Positions 23,149-34,518 are shown, numbered from the stretch's first letter. The stretch is DNA of 64,000 nucleotides from Excoecaria cochinchinensis (GCA_947683425.1 CANTUQ010000020.1:3987001-4051000), one strand, 5' to 3'. The notes: generated by a model not told the origin, from the letters alone. A program made the numbers and translations.

Positions 23149-24372
23149 ATGGAAACTGATCCTAGTGAAGAAATAGGTGAAACAACTGGAAGTGTTAACC
23201 CGGGTAGAGCTAACCGAAATCAGTTTGTACCTGAGCCTCCACCAAACAGGGATGCAAATCCACCTCTTATGCAAGAAAATGCCATGTTAATGCAAGGGTT
23301 TATGCGAATGATTGATAGGATGACGGCCCCCAAACCTCCTTCAGATTTGATTAGGAAAAGAGGGGCAGAAGAGTTTAAGGGAACCTCAATGGATGAGTCG
23401 GACATAGTTGAGTATTGGATAGAGAAAATAGATCGAGTGCTATAAGAAGTGCATTGTCCTCAAGAGCAACGAGTGGAATGTGCTGTGTCTTTGTTACAAG
23501 GACCAGCATATGATTGGTGGAAATTGGTATTGAGGGATCCGCAACGACCTACAGAATTGACTTGGGAATTCTTTGTGCAAGAATTCGAAAAGAAATATGT
23601 TACCAAAGCTTATCGAGAGGCTAAGTGGAGAGAATTTGTGAGTCTGAAGCAAGGAAGTATGAGTGTAGCAGAATATGATAAAGAATTTTGTCGTCTCATT
23701 AAATATGTGCCTAAAGACCTAAGGACGGATGAGTTTAAGTGTCAACAATTTGAAGAGGGCTTGGATGATATGATTAAGGGGTTGTTGGCAGCTACGACAT
23801 CAATGCAAACAGTTAGTTACTATCAATTGGTACACGCTGCATTGAAGGTAGAGAAATCTGAGATAGTTCAAAGAAAGAATCAAAAGAGAAAGACACAAGA
23901 CCGTGGACATGGGTATAGTTGGGCAAAGGATAACAAAGGCATACAAGATGCAACTCCAAAAGCAGTGAACCGAGACAAGTCAAGTAAGCGAACTCGAGTA
24001 TCTGAATTTGGGTTTAAAGTTCCATCAAGCACGGGAAGTGTCCCGGAGCCATGTGAGCATTGTGGGCGGTCTCATTGGGGAGTATGTCGAAAGCTCACAG
24101 GAGCTTGTTTTAAGTGTGGGAGCTCTGAACATATGGTTGCAAGATGTCCACAAGCGCAAGAGAATTTGACTATGCAATCAGGAAGAGATAGTGTATCAAA
24201 CCCTACGGGTGAAAGAAGAGGTATAACTGGGAATAGAACTGGTCAAGCCGGACAACGACCGGGCATAGTTTCAGAAACAGTGGAAGGACCTAATGTATCG
24301 AGAGGGAAAGTGTATGCTTTGACTATGGAAGCTGATAAGAGAGGGCAAGACGAGATACCCGGTATGAGTTAA
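23149..24372 (+). pseudogene. Gag of gag-only element B, one premature stop
   Basis: A frame of 407 codons plus stop from ATG 23149. The sole defect is TAA at 23443-23445, where related Gags have Gln or Lys in the (L/V)L-x-E-(I/V) motif, so a single C-to-T change is likely. Residues about 80-190 contain the plant Gag core, including CPQEQRVECAVSLLQGPAYDWW and VTKAYREAKW. Two zinc motifs follow: CEHCGRSHWGVC (about 303) and CFKCGSSEHMVARC (320-333). It ends soon after a G/GTATGAG donor-like site (24361/24362), the position where A and C run on into protease. It would supply capsid protein only. Confidence 0.9.
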
Positions 24373-24445
24373 GATATAGTTGTGATTGTTAAAGTTAGTG
24401 TCTTGCATATTGCATGGGGTAAGAATCATAACATGTATAGATAAG

Positions 24446-24484
24446 GGAAATTTCGCGGACGAAATTCCTTAAGTGGGGGAGAGT
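24446..24484 (+). promoter_or_regulatory. Terminal hairpin and polypurine tract of B
   Basis: GGAAATTTCG/CGAAATTCC arms around a short loop, then AAGTGGGGGAGAGT up to the 3' LTR. Unlike in A and C the hairpin is not coding here, yet it is kept. Confidence 0.85.
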
Positions 24485-27120
24485 TGTAACACCCCGAAAA
24501 TCACCCTAGAAGAATTAAGTGTCATTAGTGTAATAGAGTGCATGATAATTAGGGTTTACAGCATTGGACCTAAGTGAAAAAGTGAAGAGAGGGACCCAAT
24601 TGAAGAAAAATAAAGTATTGTAGTGGCTGAATTGCACTTTGCATGATTAGCTAACAAGTGAAGATTAATTAGTGTAGTGGAGATTAATTAAGTTAGTCAA
24701 TAGTTAGTGGGATCAGCTGTATATTAGTGGAGTCCAAGTGGATTGTGTTAAGGGAGCCACCTAGCATAAGGGGATTGAGAGGTTGACACCTCATTCATGC
24801 ATGCAAGCATGAGGTGGTTTAGTGGAATGAATCTGTATTTTGATACTTTGATCCGGCCCTCACTCTCTCATGAGTTCATTCTTCCTTTTTGCTCTTCTTT
24901 CATTTGTTCTCTTTGACCATGGAGACCAAAGGGTAGATATTGATAGATAGAAGATTGTGCATTATTGTCTAGAAAAGGTATATTGATGTTGAGTTCATCT
25001 TCTTCATATCTTTCTATTTGCTTCATAATTGTTATGGGTAAAGTCTAATGGACTTAAATGTGTTGTGTGCTTATGTGTTATGAGTTGAAGAGCCAGGTAG
25101 AGCTGGAAAAGGGAAGGAGAAAGTGATATAGAAGAGTAAGAAGGAGTGCTCCAAGAGGTTAGGGATTTGTTGTGTTTTGATGTGATTAGTGTGTTTGAAG
25201 TTCTTGTAAATGAGATGTGATACTGATTTTGTTATTGATATTGAATTGGATAGTGAACAAGTGTAAAGTGATTATTGTAGTGATATTAGTGTTAATGGCA
25301 TCTAGTGATTTGTAATATTTATTGGCATGCTCAAATTGATTGTGTATCATGACATGTAAATGAAGAGGTAAAGTATGCTTGTGTGGTGAAGAGGGTTGCC
25401 CAAGCATGTGAATGCAAGAATGCCAAGTATGAGAAAAAGCACAGCTGTGTCTTGGTAAAACACAGCTGTGAAGTGGAAATTTGGCATGCGTCACGGTGAC
25501 AACCAAATTGGTTGTGACCGTGAGGCATCAAAATGAGCATTCTGTTTTGAGGTGCAGTATGTCACGGTGACAATCAAACTCATTGTGACCGTGACATACC
25601 CCAGACATGCATTCTGCCCGTGAGTTGGTCATAAGTCACGGTGACAACCAGATTGATTGTGACCGTGACCTATCACAAACTACATTCTGTTTTGGGGATT
25701 CAGTATGTCACGGTGACAACCAGATTGATTGTGACCGTGACCCCTCTGTCTTGGCAATGTAACCCTATTGCATATGAATGTATAAATTGTGCAATCTTAT
25801 CTATAACTAGGAGCCTCATTGTATGAGCATTATGTCAATGATAAATGAAGTTTATGTGCATACAACTATGTGATTATGTGAATTAGAGATGCATGATAGC
25901 CTAACTAAGCTTGAATGCATCATCATGCGAACATGTGACAATGTGAATTACAAATGCATGACAGCCTAACTAAGCTTGATTGCATTATCATGCGAATTAT
26001 GAACAAGTGAGGAGAATCAAATCATGCGAATGAATTTAATATGCGAATGAATAATGCCATGAGAATGAATGCGTAGTGTGTGAATAAAGTAATAAGCCTG
26101 TAGTCGAGTCGTGGATAAATAAGCATGCTTATGAAGGGCTAGTGATTTGCGGCTGCTAGTGATTGATACCGACGGGTGTCTAGTGATTGATACCGACGAG
26201 TGTCTAGTGATTGATACCGACGGGTATTTTGTGATATAGCGATCAAGACTTCTGTCTTTAGTGATATAGTGTTCGAGGCCTCGGTCTCTAATGTTATTGA
26301 TCAGTGTACCCGTATCCATTCCTAAGACTATACAGGCTATTAATGATTAACAAGAATATTGTATGTGTTCATGATAAATATGTATTGGAATTATTGTTCT
26401 TGATGATAGTGTGATATTTATGCCATGCTATTGAATTAGAAATAATGCAATGAGCCTACAATTGGCTTAGTGTAGTGACTAATGAGCAGTGTACATGGAT
26501 ATTGAATGATAGTGACTTATTGTTCCTCATTGACTTGGTGAAGTGAATATTGAACATGGTAAGTGAATAGCGATTTAAAGCATGTTATAGATAGCTTATG
26601 ACTTGTGATTAACATGAGTTACAGCGTATTGACATGATAGCGTAATATTGATCTAGTGAGTGTACATCATATGCCATATGTGTTAAGCATGCTCTCTATT
26701 GTGTAATGCTTTGTGATTATTGTGTTAGTATCTGTTTGTACATCCCCACTAAGCGTTATCGCTTAGCACGGGTGCTTGTCTCCCGTGTAGGTTGTGAATT
26801 GGAGTCGAGTTTTTGAAGAAGTACTGCAGGCCACCATAGGAGCGTGAAGTGTCTCTTCAAGTGTATAGTTTTGTATTTGGAGCTCCATTTTGTAAAAGCT
26901 ATTCTTTTGTATATGTATAGTGTTATATGTAACGTATAGTAGTGAAGCTGGTAACTTGTAATAGTGTATAGTAAAGAACATCCGATAAACTTATAGTGTA
27001 GTGGTATGCATGAATTATAAGAAATGGTAATGTTAAAATGTAAGGAAAGTTAATAAGATAATTGCATGATAGTGCTGTGTAGTGCTCCCTTGTCCTTCCA
27101 GGGGGCATTGGGGTGTCACA
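24485..27120 (+). mobile_element. 3' LTR of B (2636 bp, uninterrupted)
   Basis: It holds the empty site for A, the TCACGGTGAC palindromes at 25492-25742, the GCATGC palindrome at 26119-26132 and the double hairpin at 26744-26791. It ends GGGGTGTCACA followed by the TSD. Confidence 0.95.
25085..25131 (+). other. Predicted alternative 3' exon with KGKEKV tail, B
   Basis: Acceptors at 25084 or 25090 (6 bases apart, same frame) would join the phase-1 donor at 24361 and read through GKGKEKVI to TAG at 25129-25131. The donor (GTATGAG) and the acceptor are weaker than in D. Confidence 0.4.
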
Positions 27121-27532
27121 ACTGGGTGAAAAAACACGCACGGTGGCCTTATTTGCACACCCTCTGGCTGTATAACACAGCTGTGTTTTGGCAAAAACAC
27201 AGCTTTATCCTGGGCTATCCTTGCTAGCACTGGACTCTGGATGACACAGCTACGCTCTGAAGAGACACAGCTACGGTCTGAAGACACAACTGTGCTTTCA
27301 GGTAGTTTTGCTCTTTTTTATCAATCTCTCATGAAATCAGCCCCGTACTTCCAATTTAGCTTCGAACTGAAATAAAATGCCTGAAAATATCCCAAAACAT
27401 ATTAAAAATTATAAAAACATTATAAACTAATAAAATAGCATAAACTAACTAATTAAGACTAAAAACAAATAAAGAAAACACATAATTATGGTAAGAAATA
27501 ACCCAAAATATAGATATAATTACAACTTATCA

Positions 27533-27645
27533 ATATCCCATCCATCCATTGTTTAAGCACGATCGTATGTTGCTGATATCCACACATATATGCACATGCA
27601 TACACATCACATTTGTACAAAACATGCGTTCATGTACATCTCACT
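27533..27645. other. Short AT-rich spacer between L and D
   Basis: 113 bp with CATGCATAC-like words. Nothing recognised. Its last five bases are the TSD of D. Confidence 0.6.
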
Positions 27646-28878
27646 TGTAACAACCCAAATAGGGCCTGGTCGGAATCTGTGTTTTAAGTCGGATAAGTGA
27701 GTGTATTTTCGTATTTTGGGTAAGAGGAATTTTGGACATTTAAGAATTTTGTGTTAAAGGAATTAATTAATTAAGTGTTAAGTGAAGTGAAGGGAATATT
27801 AGTGTGTGATTATAGTGTATAGTTGTAGGGTGGTTATGGATTTAAGGCTTTTATTGTGTGGTTTTAGTGCATGGTACATTGGATGTAAAGTGATTAGTAA
27901 GGAATATTATGGTGTGAGTGAGTATTTGGTACATTATAGATATTTGTGTTAGTAAGGCTTTGGTGTGGTTAGTGTTTGGTGCCTTAAGTGGATGAGTTAG
28001 GTTGGATTGGCTTGATTCTCTAAGATTGTGACATGTGGCAAGGGTTGGTGGGCAATTAATGAAAAGTAGGAGAGAGGAAGGGAGGGGCAGCTTTTGGTGA
28101 GGCTTCCCGTCGAAGCCATCTCCATTTCCCCTTTCTTTCTCACTTTCCCGTCCCCTCTCTCTCTCCTTCTTCCATTTTTCTGCTCTCATCCCTTTTCTCT
28201 TGTGCTTCTTTGTATTTTGAGTGGGATCTTGGAAGGTTTGAGCTGGGTTTGTGAAGGTAAGTGGTTGAGTTCGGATTGGGGTCTCGTATTTGTTTCTCGT
28301 TCTTGGATTTCTGATTTTGATTGTGTTTGGGTCTGATTTGAGTGTATTGTGGCTGGGTTTTTGTGCAAGAATCGGAAGAGCGAAGGAAGATCAAGGGCAA
28401 GGAAAAAGTGGACTCGTGAGGAGCTCGATTTAAAGCTGCGATTTCCAGGTTTGGGAGTTTATTTGATGATGTTTGGGAGCGGTGTTTTTGAATGTGTTTT
28501 GGGTACATGCGAGTGTATGAGCTGTGTTTGGATTATGGTTTTTCCCCTATTTTCTCCTTGGATCAACTCTAGCTATTGTTTGCATGTTATCTGTAATCCT
28601 GAGTGTGTTATGAATGCATGTTAATCGAGCATTGATTTATAGTGAAGTGATTGTGATATAGTGAAATTGTTATGTGTTATGAGATCATGATTGTGCCATG
28701 TGAGTGAATTTCGATACATCAATGTGGTATTATTGTTTAAAATGTGTTATGTGGTTTGAAAGTGATGCGGTGATGTGCTGGAGGCATGAGGTAAGTGTTT
28801 GTGTTTCTTGTTTGCATGTATAGAGTTTTCGTGTGTGAAGTTGTGAAGGGAAAAGTGCAGTTTGGGCGAATCTGGGTT

Positions 28879-29190
28879 CTGTCGCGAGCGCGACAGAAGG
28901 CGGATTTGGCCCCTTGTTCTTGAAGAGCCCTCTGTCGCGATCGCGACATTGCCGCGAGCGCGACAGAGAGCTCGGTAGCGGAAACCTCCGCGCGGGCGTG
29001 CTGCCGGGCGTGCGCGCGAGGAGGAAGAACTGGTCTCTGTCGCGATCGCGACGCTTGTCGCGAGCGCGACAGAGCTCGGCCCCGCGAATTCTGCCGCGAG
29101 TACCTCGTCGCGAGGAGGCCTTTTGGCGCGACCTCGCGAGGAAGCACTCCATGCTCTGTCGCGAGCGCGACACTTGTCGCGATCGCGACA
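28879..29190 (+). repeat. Palindrome array, TCGCGA type, D 5' LTR
   Basis: TGTCGCGATCGCGACA and TGTCGCGAGCGCGACA units stand singly (28880) or in mirrored pairs separated by 3-5 bases (28931-28967, 29038-29071, 29156-29190). In the pairs the outer CTCTGTCGCG and CGCGACAGAG also pair. It is very CpG-rich. The copy in the 3' LTR is at 42285-42598. Ser-Arg-Gln-rich frames on both strands are artefacts of this repeat. Confidence 0.95.
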
Positions 29191-29819
29191 GAGGCCCTTT
29201 CTGCTTGCCTTGTCTTCCGAATGTGTTTCTTTCGTTCCACTTTGCACGGTTTCTCACTATTGCACGGAATGTGTGTGTGCCTTTGACTCGCGGTATTATT
29301 GTATTAGTGTCCTTGATATGGATTTATATTATAGATGAGTTTTATTTTGAATATTGTTTTTGTCTTTGTACTGTCTTGGAGTCTTTGTGTTGTCAAGCCT
29401 GAAGTGTCAAGGTATAGGGTAATTAAGCATGCTTAAGAAGGGTTAGTGTTCAGCTGTTCTGTCCGCCCCGTTTGGGCGAAGCGGTCGACCTCTGAGATGG
29501 TCATCAATCGTGTAGTGATAAAATGTTTTGAGACTCCGGTCTCCCGCGCTACCTTCGGGTATTAAAGTGTTTTTGAGGCTTCGGTCTCCCGTGCCGTGTT
29601 CCCGTATCCTCCACCATTGATTTCAGGCTATTGTGTGAACTGTCTGGTTTTGATACAGTGAAGTGTTCTGATTATGGTGTGATTCTGAATGGTGAAATGG
29701 TTTAGTGCATTGCGTTATATTATCCTAATTATATAATTAAATCTCTGTACTCTGATGCATAATGATTTATGTATATTAATGCATGTTTCCTTGCATAGTG
29801 TTATGTTATGTTTGTTTCT

Positions 29820-29865
29820 CCCCACTAAGCGTTATCGCTTAGCACGGGCTTTTATCCCGTGCAGG
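29820..29865 (+). promoter_or_regulatory. Tandem double hairpin, D 5' LTR
   Basis: CTAAGCG/CGCTTAG (TTAT loop) and GCACGGG/CCCGTGC (CTTTTAT loop), ending CAGGT. The 3' LTR copy is at 43227-43272. Confidence 0.85.
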
Positions 29866-30226
29866 TATCGTGAAGGATTTTGGGAGTGCTCGAGTCGTGC
29901 ATCTGCAGGCAGGCCACTTAGGAGTCGAGTTTATTATTTCTGTCTTCTCCTGAAATTTTCTTTTGTATATGTATAATTCTTTTGTTTTATGTACTTCTCT
30001 TTTTGTAAAGGATTTTAAAGATGTAACCTTTTTGGGGCCATTGAATATAACTCGCATTTGATTATTTATGTAATGAAGTATGTTTCCTTATATATTTTCT
30101 AAGATTTTATTATGGTTTTTGAATGCTTCCGCTGTATGCTTTGCCGCGTCGTGAGTGAGTGTCGTGCTGTAGCGCGCCCGCCGGCGCCCTTCCAACGGGG
30201 GCGGCGGCGGGGGTATTACAACTTAG

Positions 30227-30238
30227 TGGTATCAGAGC
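30227..30238 (+). promoter_or_regulatory. Primer-binding site of D (initiator tRNA-Met)
   Basis: TGGTATCAGAGC, six bases after the LTR end at 30220. Confidence 0.95.
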
Positions 30239-30351
30239 GCCGGTTTAGGCGGTTCTGGTTGCCTCTGTTTGTTATGCGTTGAGTCTTTGCATGTGAGTCG
30301 GTTTTGTGTCGTGGCCTAATGCAGATGTTTCTTGTCTTGTGTAGTGTTTAG

Positions 30352-30856
30352 ATGGAGTCTGATCTAAGTGAGCATGTGGGTGAGATGGTTGGTAGTGCAA
30401 GTGTAGTGAGAGGTGAGCAGCCTGCTCCGCAGCGTCAGCGAGAGGAGATTCCTGGTGTGGGTTTTGGTCAAGAGAATCCGGTTTTATTGCAAGGTTTGCT
30501 TCAGTTGGTGGAGAGGCTGACTGCTCCTAAGGCTCCGACTGAGTTGTTAAGGAAGAGAGGAGCCGAGGATTTTCATGGTACCGCTTTGGACCAGTCTGAT
30601 GTGGCCGAGTTTTGGCTTAAGAGAGTAGATCGGATTTTGCAAGAGATTAGATGTCCTGCAGAACAGAGAGTGCTTTGTGCAGTGTCCTTGCTTCAGGGGC
30701 CAGCGTATGATTGGTGGGAATTAGGGATGCGAAATCCTCAGCGACCAGCCGTGTTGACTTGGGAGTTCTTTAAGCAAGAATTTGAGCAGAAGTATGTGAC
30801 GAAGGCGTATCAAGAGGCTAAGTGGAGAGAGTTTATCAGTCTGAGGCAGCGAGGTA
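30352..30856 (+). CDS. Gag of element D, N-terminal part (split by C)
   Basis: It starts at ATG 30352, about 115 bases after the PBS, like the Gag start in A, B and C. It encodes the N-terminal and most of the core Gag domain (ELLRKRGAEDF, CPAEQRVLCAVSLLQGPAYDWW, YVTKAYQEAKW). The frame breaks off exactly at the C insertion, inside AGGTA, and resumes at 40266. Without C and one TSD copy the frame is 399 codons including stop, with no stop or frameshift, so D was an intact capsid gene when C landed. Confidence 0.93.
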
Positions 30857-31915
30857 TGTAACACCCCAAAACCACCCCAGTAGTTTGAGCCTGTCTGTGT
30901 CTGTATGTGTATATTTATGTGTCGTTTGTGTGTGTGTCAAATTAGATTATTTATTTAATTTATGTATAGTAATTTGAGAAGAGGAGTTAGAATATAGTAT
31001 AAGTGAGTGTATGGAAATAAAGTGTGAATAAGGGATAAGTTAATGTGTATAGTAAAGTATGGGAGTAGGGTGTGACTTGGGATATGTGTCTCATTGGGAG
31101 AGTGACATGTGGATTATGGATGGGTAAGCATTTATTGGGTTGGTGAGAGGAAAGGCAGCCAATCTCTTCTTTCCCTTGTTTTCCCGTTCTTCCTCTCCTC
31201 TTCATGCCATTCTCTTCTTCTTCTTCCTTTGTTCTTCCTTTCCTTTACATAATCTTGCTCCCACTTCCTTAATTGAGTAATTAGAGTTGATTAGCTTGTG
31301 GATTTTGGAAGCTTAAAGGTGAGTTGGGGTTATGGTGTTTTAGATCCTTCTTCTTCCTCTTCTCTAGGTTTAAATATTTGTAAATTCAATTGTGGGTAGT
31401 TGTAAAATTGATCTTGATTGTTATGGGTTTATGGTTCAGAGGAGGCTCCTAGACCTGATAAAGGAAAAGGAATCGCAAGCGGAAGCAGAGCTCGCGATTA
31501 GGAGCTAAGGAGAGAAGGTTTGGGAATTTTGTCTTTGTACACATATTTGTAGTTTGAATTGAATATTTGTGTTATTGCTTGGATTAGAGTTATAAGTGGT
31601 GTATATATGATTGAATTTGAATTAGACATGATATGAGATGCTAGAGAATGAGTATTGATATAGGATTTGCGAGAAAGTATGTGAATAGATGTAATTGGTA
31701 TTAAATGTGCTGTTTTGGGATTTCTTGCAATTAGACATATAATGGATTTGATTTAATTGTGATAATTGGTGATAAAGCTGGGTTTTTAAATATGTTATGA
31801 GTTGTGGATGCTTGTGTTGCCGAATTTTGAGGTTTGGAATCAATTTTGGAAGTTTGGATGTGAATTGTGTGAGAATTCTGCAGAATTTGGGCGTAAGAGC
31901 TGGAAAACCCGTGTC

Positions 31916-32204
31916 TGTCACGACCGCGACACTGTCGTGAGCGCGACAGAGCGCGGAGGTTTCGGCCCTCGCGCCGGCGCGAGAAGTGTCGCGCCAAAGA
32001 ACTCAAGGGAGCTCTCTGTCGCGAGCGCGACAGAGTGCTCGAGCTCCGAGCTTGTGCGAGGTTCTCTTCTGTCGCGAGCGCGACAGAAGAGCAATCCCTA
32101 CGTCCTCTCGCGACCACGAGATCCCTCGCGATCGCGAGACGAGGCGGGGGAGTGCAGCTTGGCTTCTGTCGCGAGCGCGACAGTCGTCGCGAGCGCGACA
32201 GACG
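31916..32204 (+). repeat. Palindrome array, TCGCGA type, C 5' LTR
   Basis: TGTCGCGAGCGCGACA units and mirrored pairs. Compared with the 3' LTR copy (38936-39262), two pairs have collapsed to single units by exact 18-bp deletions (near 32028 and 32078). Several CG dinucleotides have become CA or TG (31919-31945). Confidence 0.93.
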
Positions 32205-32756
32205 TGACTTCCAAATTTAATTTCTTCTCCGTTTTGCTTAAAGACTTGGTTTCTTTTGCATGTGCTCTGTGATGTAAAGCCTTGAATATCTATTTAAATG
32301 AATAATATGTATGTTAATTTGACAAGATTTGGTATAACCTGCTAATGTCGAATAAGTGGATAGTTAGGCATGCCTAATAGAGTTATGTGCCGCTGCAGCT
32401 ATATGTACAACTTGGACCCTGATCAGGTCCCACGAATGGATCCTCGCGATCCCTCTGTTTGAATCTTTCCTAAGATTCCACGTAAAAACGATTTGAAAAC
32501 AAAGTAAAAAGAATGATTTGATACCTTCGGGTATCTATATGTCCACAAGATGATATCGATACTCTCAAGTATCTATATGTGTAATCGTTATCCACTCATT
32601 GTGATTAAGCAGGTGTCATTGTATTGTGTACAAGAATCTTTGGATGAGAATGCTAATATCTGAATTAACTATGTATGATTATATGCTCATAATTGTATTG
32701 TTTTCATGCGTTTTCTGTTACCGTCGCTGTGAGTGACGGTCATGCATTGTGTGTTT

Positions 32757-32801
32757 CCCCACTAAGCGATTTCGCTTAGCACGGGTGTTTATCCGTGCAG
32801 G
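32757..32801 (+). promoter_or_regulatory. Tandem double hairpin, C 5' LTR
   Basis: Identical to that of A over both stems and loops. The 3' LTR copy is at 39816-39860. An extra short stem, CCGTCGC...GTGACGG, lies just upstream (32721-32740). Confidence 0.85.
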
Positions 32802-33206
32802 TGTGGAAGGTTTTCGATTGCCTCGGGTTGGGAGTGTCGCATCGGGAAGGCCAACGCAATTAGAGTCCTGAAGTTTTATAGTATAGGCTTTCCTTCATTT
32901 TGTAATAGATGTGATGTTTTGTTAGCCCTTTTGAACAGTATATATTGGGCTTTTGTAAATTGTCTCTTTTTGTAATCTGATGTAATATGTAAGGACCATC
33001 TTTTGGTATATTAATAAAGTGTACATGTTGTTCAAAATCACTCTTCTCTGTATTGAAGTTTTTAATTATTTCCGATATGTCGCTCTATATATGTAATGTT
33101 TGCATGTTTGTACTAGTGGGGTGTGACACTCCTATCTATCCCGGGGAGGCCTCTCCTCCAATCTGTATGGAAGTCTCCTTGGTATAGGTTGGGGTGTGAC
33201 ATTAGG

Positions 33207-33218
33207 TGGTATCAGAGC
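33207..33218 (+). promoter_or_regulatory. Primer-binding site of C (initiator tRNA-Met)
   Basis: TGGTATCAGAGC, five bases after the LTR end. Confidence 0.95.
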
Positions 33219-34511
33219 AATAGGTTTAGATGTTACTGGGTTTCAGTGTGTTCGTTAGTTGTTGGAGTTGTGTTGGCTTGATGCGCACTGCATTTATGTT
33301 TTGTAGTTATGGAGTCCGCCCGTGGATCGCTTGAGGGGTCAGCGGAAAGTGCGAATCCCCAAGAGCAGGATCCCTCAGTTTCTGGTCCGGCTCAACCTCC
33401 TAGGGGTTATCCTGAGGTGCCTTGGGGACCAATGGAAGCGATGCTCCAGAGTATGACAAGAGTACTTGAAAGGGTAACAGCGCCTAGTGCACCTATTGAA
33501 AGGCTAAGAAAGCATGGTGCAGAGGATTTCTTTGGTACTGGTATAGATGAATCTAACAAAGCAGAGATGTGGTTAGAAAAGACAGCTAGAGTACTTAAGG
33601 AGATAAGATGCCCGCCGGAGCAAGAAGTAGAGTGTGCCTTGTCTTTATTAAATGGTTCAGCTTATGATTGGTGGAAGTTGGTGGCTAGTCAACCGCAAGT
33701 TCCTGAACCGATAACATGGGAGTTCTTCGAGGATGAATTTCAGAACCGGTATGTGACCAAAGCTTATAAGGATGCTAAGTGGGCACAGTTTCTCACTCTT
33801 AAGCAAAGAACAATGTCTGTGGCTGAGTATGAGGATGAGTTTAATAAGCTCAGTAAGTATGCGCCGCCAAGGGTCCTTACAGAAGAGTTTCTATGTCAGC
33901 ATTTTGAAGCAGGCTTGAATGAGTCGTTGAAGGTGATGCTAATATCATTGATGTCGGCTCCAAATGTTAGGAATTATCAGTTAGTTCAGGCAGCCTTGAG
34001 GGCGGAGCGTTCTGAAAATATATTGAGAGAAAAGGCTCAAAGAAGAAAGTCTGCAAGAGGTGGTTCTTCTTCAGGCAAGAGAGCGAGGGAATCGCAAGGA
34101 AACTTTGCTGATGAATGTACAGCTAATCCGGCCCCTAGAGGGAGAAGACAGGGTTCTTCTAGGGGAGCGGGCTCAGGTAGAGGTGATGGCCCTCCCCGAT
34201 GTTCTCATTGTAATAGACAACATTGGGGTGAATGTCGGTGGTTAACAGGAGGCTGTTTTAAATGTGGTTCTACGGACCATTTACTTGCAAATTGTCCGAA
34301 CCGACTTGGAGATCCTTCGGGACAACAAGAAGGGAGCCGAGCTGGATCTAATGTACCCCAAGGGAGTCGTAATAGGGGTAGAGGAAGGGGTCGAGGTGGA
34401 CGGCCCCGAGATAGAGAAGTCTCGGAATCAGTAGATCGCCCTGTGCCATCATCTGGTAGGGCTTATGCTATGAAGGCCCGAGAGGAACAGAATGCTCCCG
34501 AAGTGATTGCC

Positions 34512-34518
34512 GGTAAGT
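34512..34518 (+). other. Predicted splice donor at the Gag-protease junction of C
   Basis: G/GTAAGT cut after 34512, phase 1 of the frame. The matching acceptor is at 38462 in the 3' LTR (intron of 3950 nt). Confidence 0.5.

Larger units (their letters stand above)
10924..27120 (+). mobile_element. Element B, gag-only Tekay-like retrotransposon containing element A
   Basis: Perfect TSD ACTGG at 10919-10923 and 27121-27125. Once A is removed, the 5' LTR (10924-13159 plus 22617-23021, one TSD copy subtracted) is 2636 bp, identical in length to the 3' LTR (24485-27120). By eye they differ at about 14 positions, so the insertion is young. The internal region is only 1463 bp: PBS, gag, polypurine tract. 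There is no trace of protease, reverse transcriptase or integrase. This matches the known class of terminal-repeat retrotransposons with a GAG domain (TR-GAG). Confidence 0.93.
10556..27532 (-). mobile_element. Possible old minus-strand LTR L, split by element B
   Basis: The two flanks of B (10556-10923 and 27126-27532, about 770 bp together) join at the TSD. They read on the minus strand as TGATAAGTTGTAATTATATC...CTCTCATATCA, a form common for plant LTR starts and ends. The minus strand carries a possible TATA box, TATATAAAG (about 10788-10800). CACAGCTGTG palindromes recur on both sides of B (about 10870-10920 and 27170-27300). I found no TSD, so the boundaries and even the LTR nature are tentative. 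Confidence 0.4.
27646..30220 (+). mobile_element. 5' LTR of D
   Basis: TGTAACAACCC...GGGTATTACA. It contains a CT-rich leader-like stretch (28110-28210), a GTAAGT donor-like site (about 28257), the KGKEKV exon-like ORF (28370-28419), a CAG/GTTTGGG donor-like site (28449), TCGCGA palindromes (28879-29190), the TTAAGCATGCTTAA palindrome (29423-29436) and the double hairpin (29820-29865). Confidence 0.95.
30857..33201 (+). mobile_element. 5' LTR of C
   Basis: TGTAACACCCC...GGGGTGTGACA. KGK exon-like ORF 31440-31501, donor-like AG/GTTTGGG at about 31518, TCGCGA palindromes 31916-32204, TTAGGCATGCCTAA at 32364-32377, UUCG-loop hairpin 32520-32535, double hairpin 32757-32801. Confidence 0.95.

Noticed and set aside
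28349..28624. 91-codon ORF overlapping the KGK exon of D
   Set aside because: It reads the exon in another frame (NRKSEGRSRARKK), which is not conserved in B, E, F or G.
28730..29402. Ser-Arg-Gln-rich ORFs of up to 175 codons on both strands (also 38754-39279 and 42136-42829)
   Set aside because: They are translations of the TCGCGA palindromes, which read as SRSR/ARDR in any frame. Not conserved as protein between LTRs.
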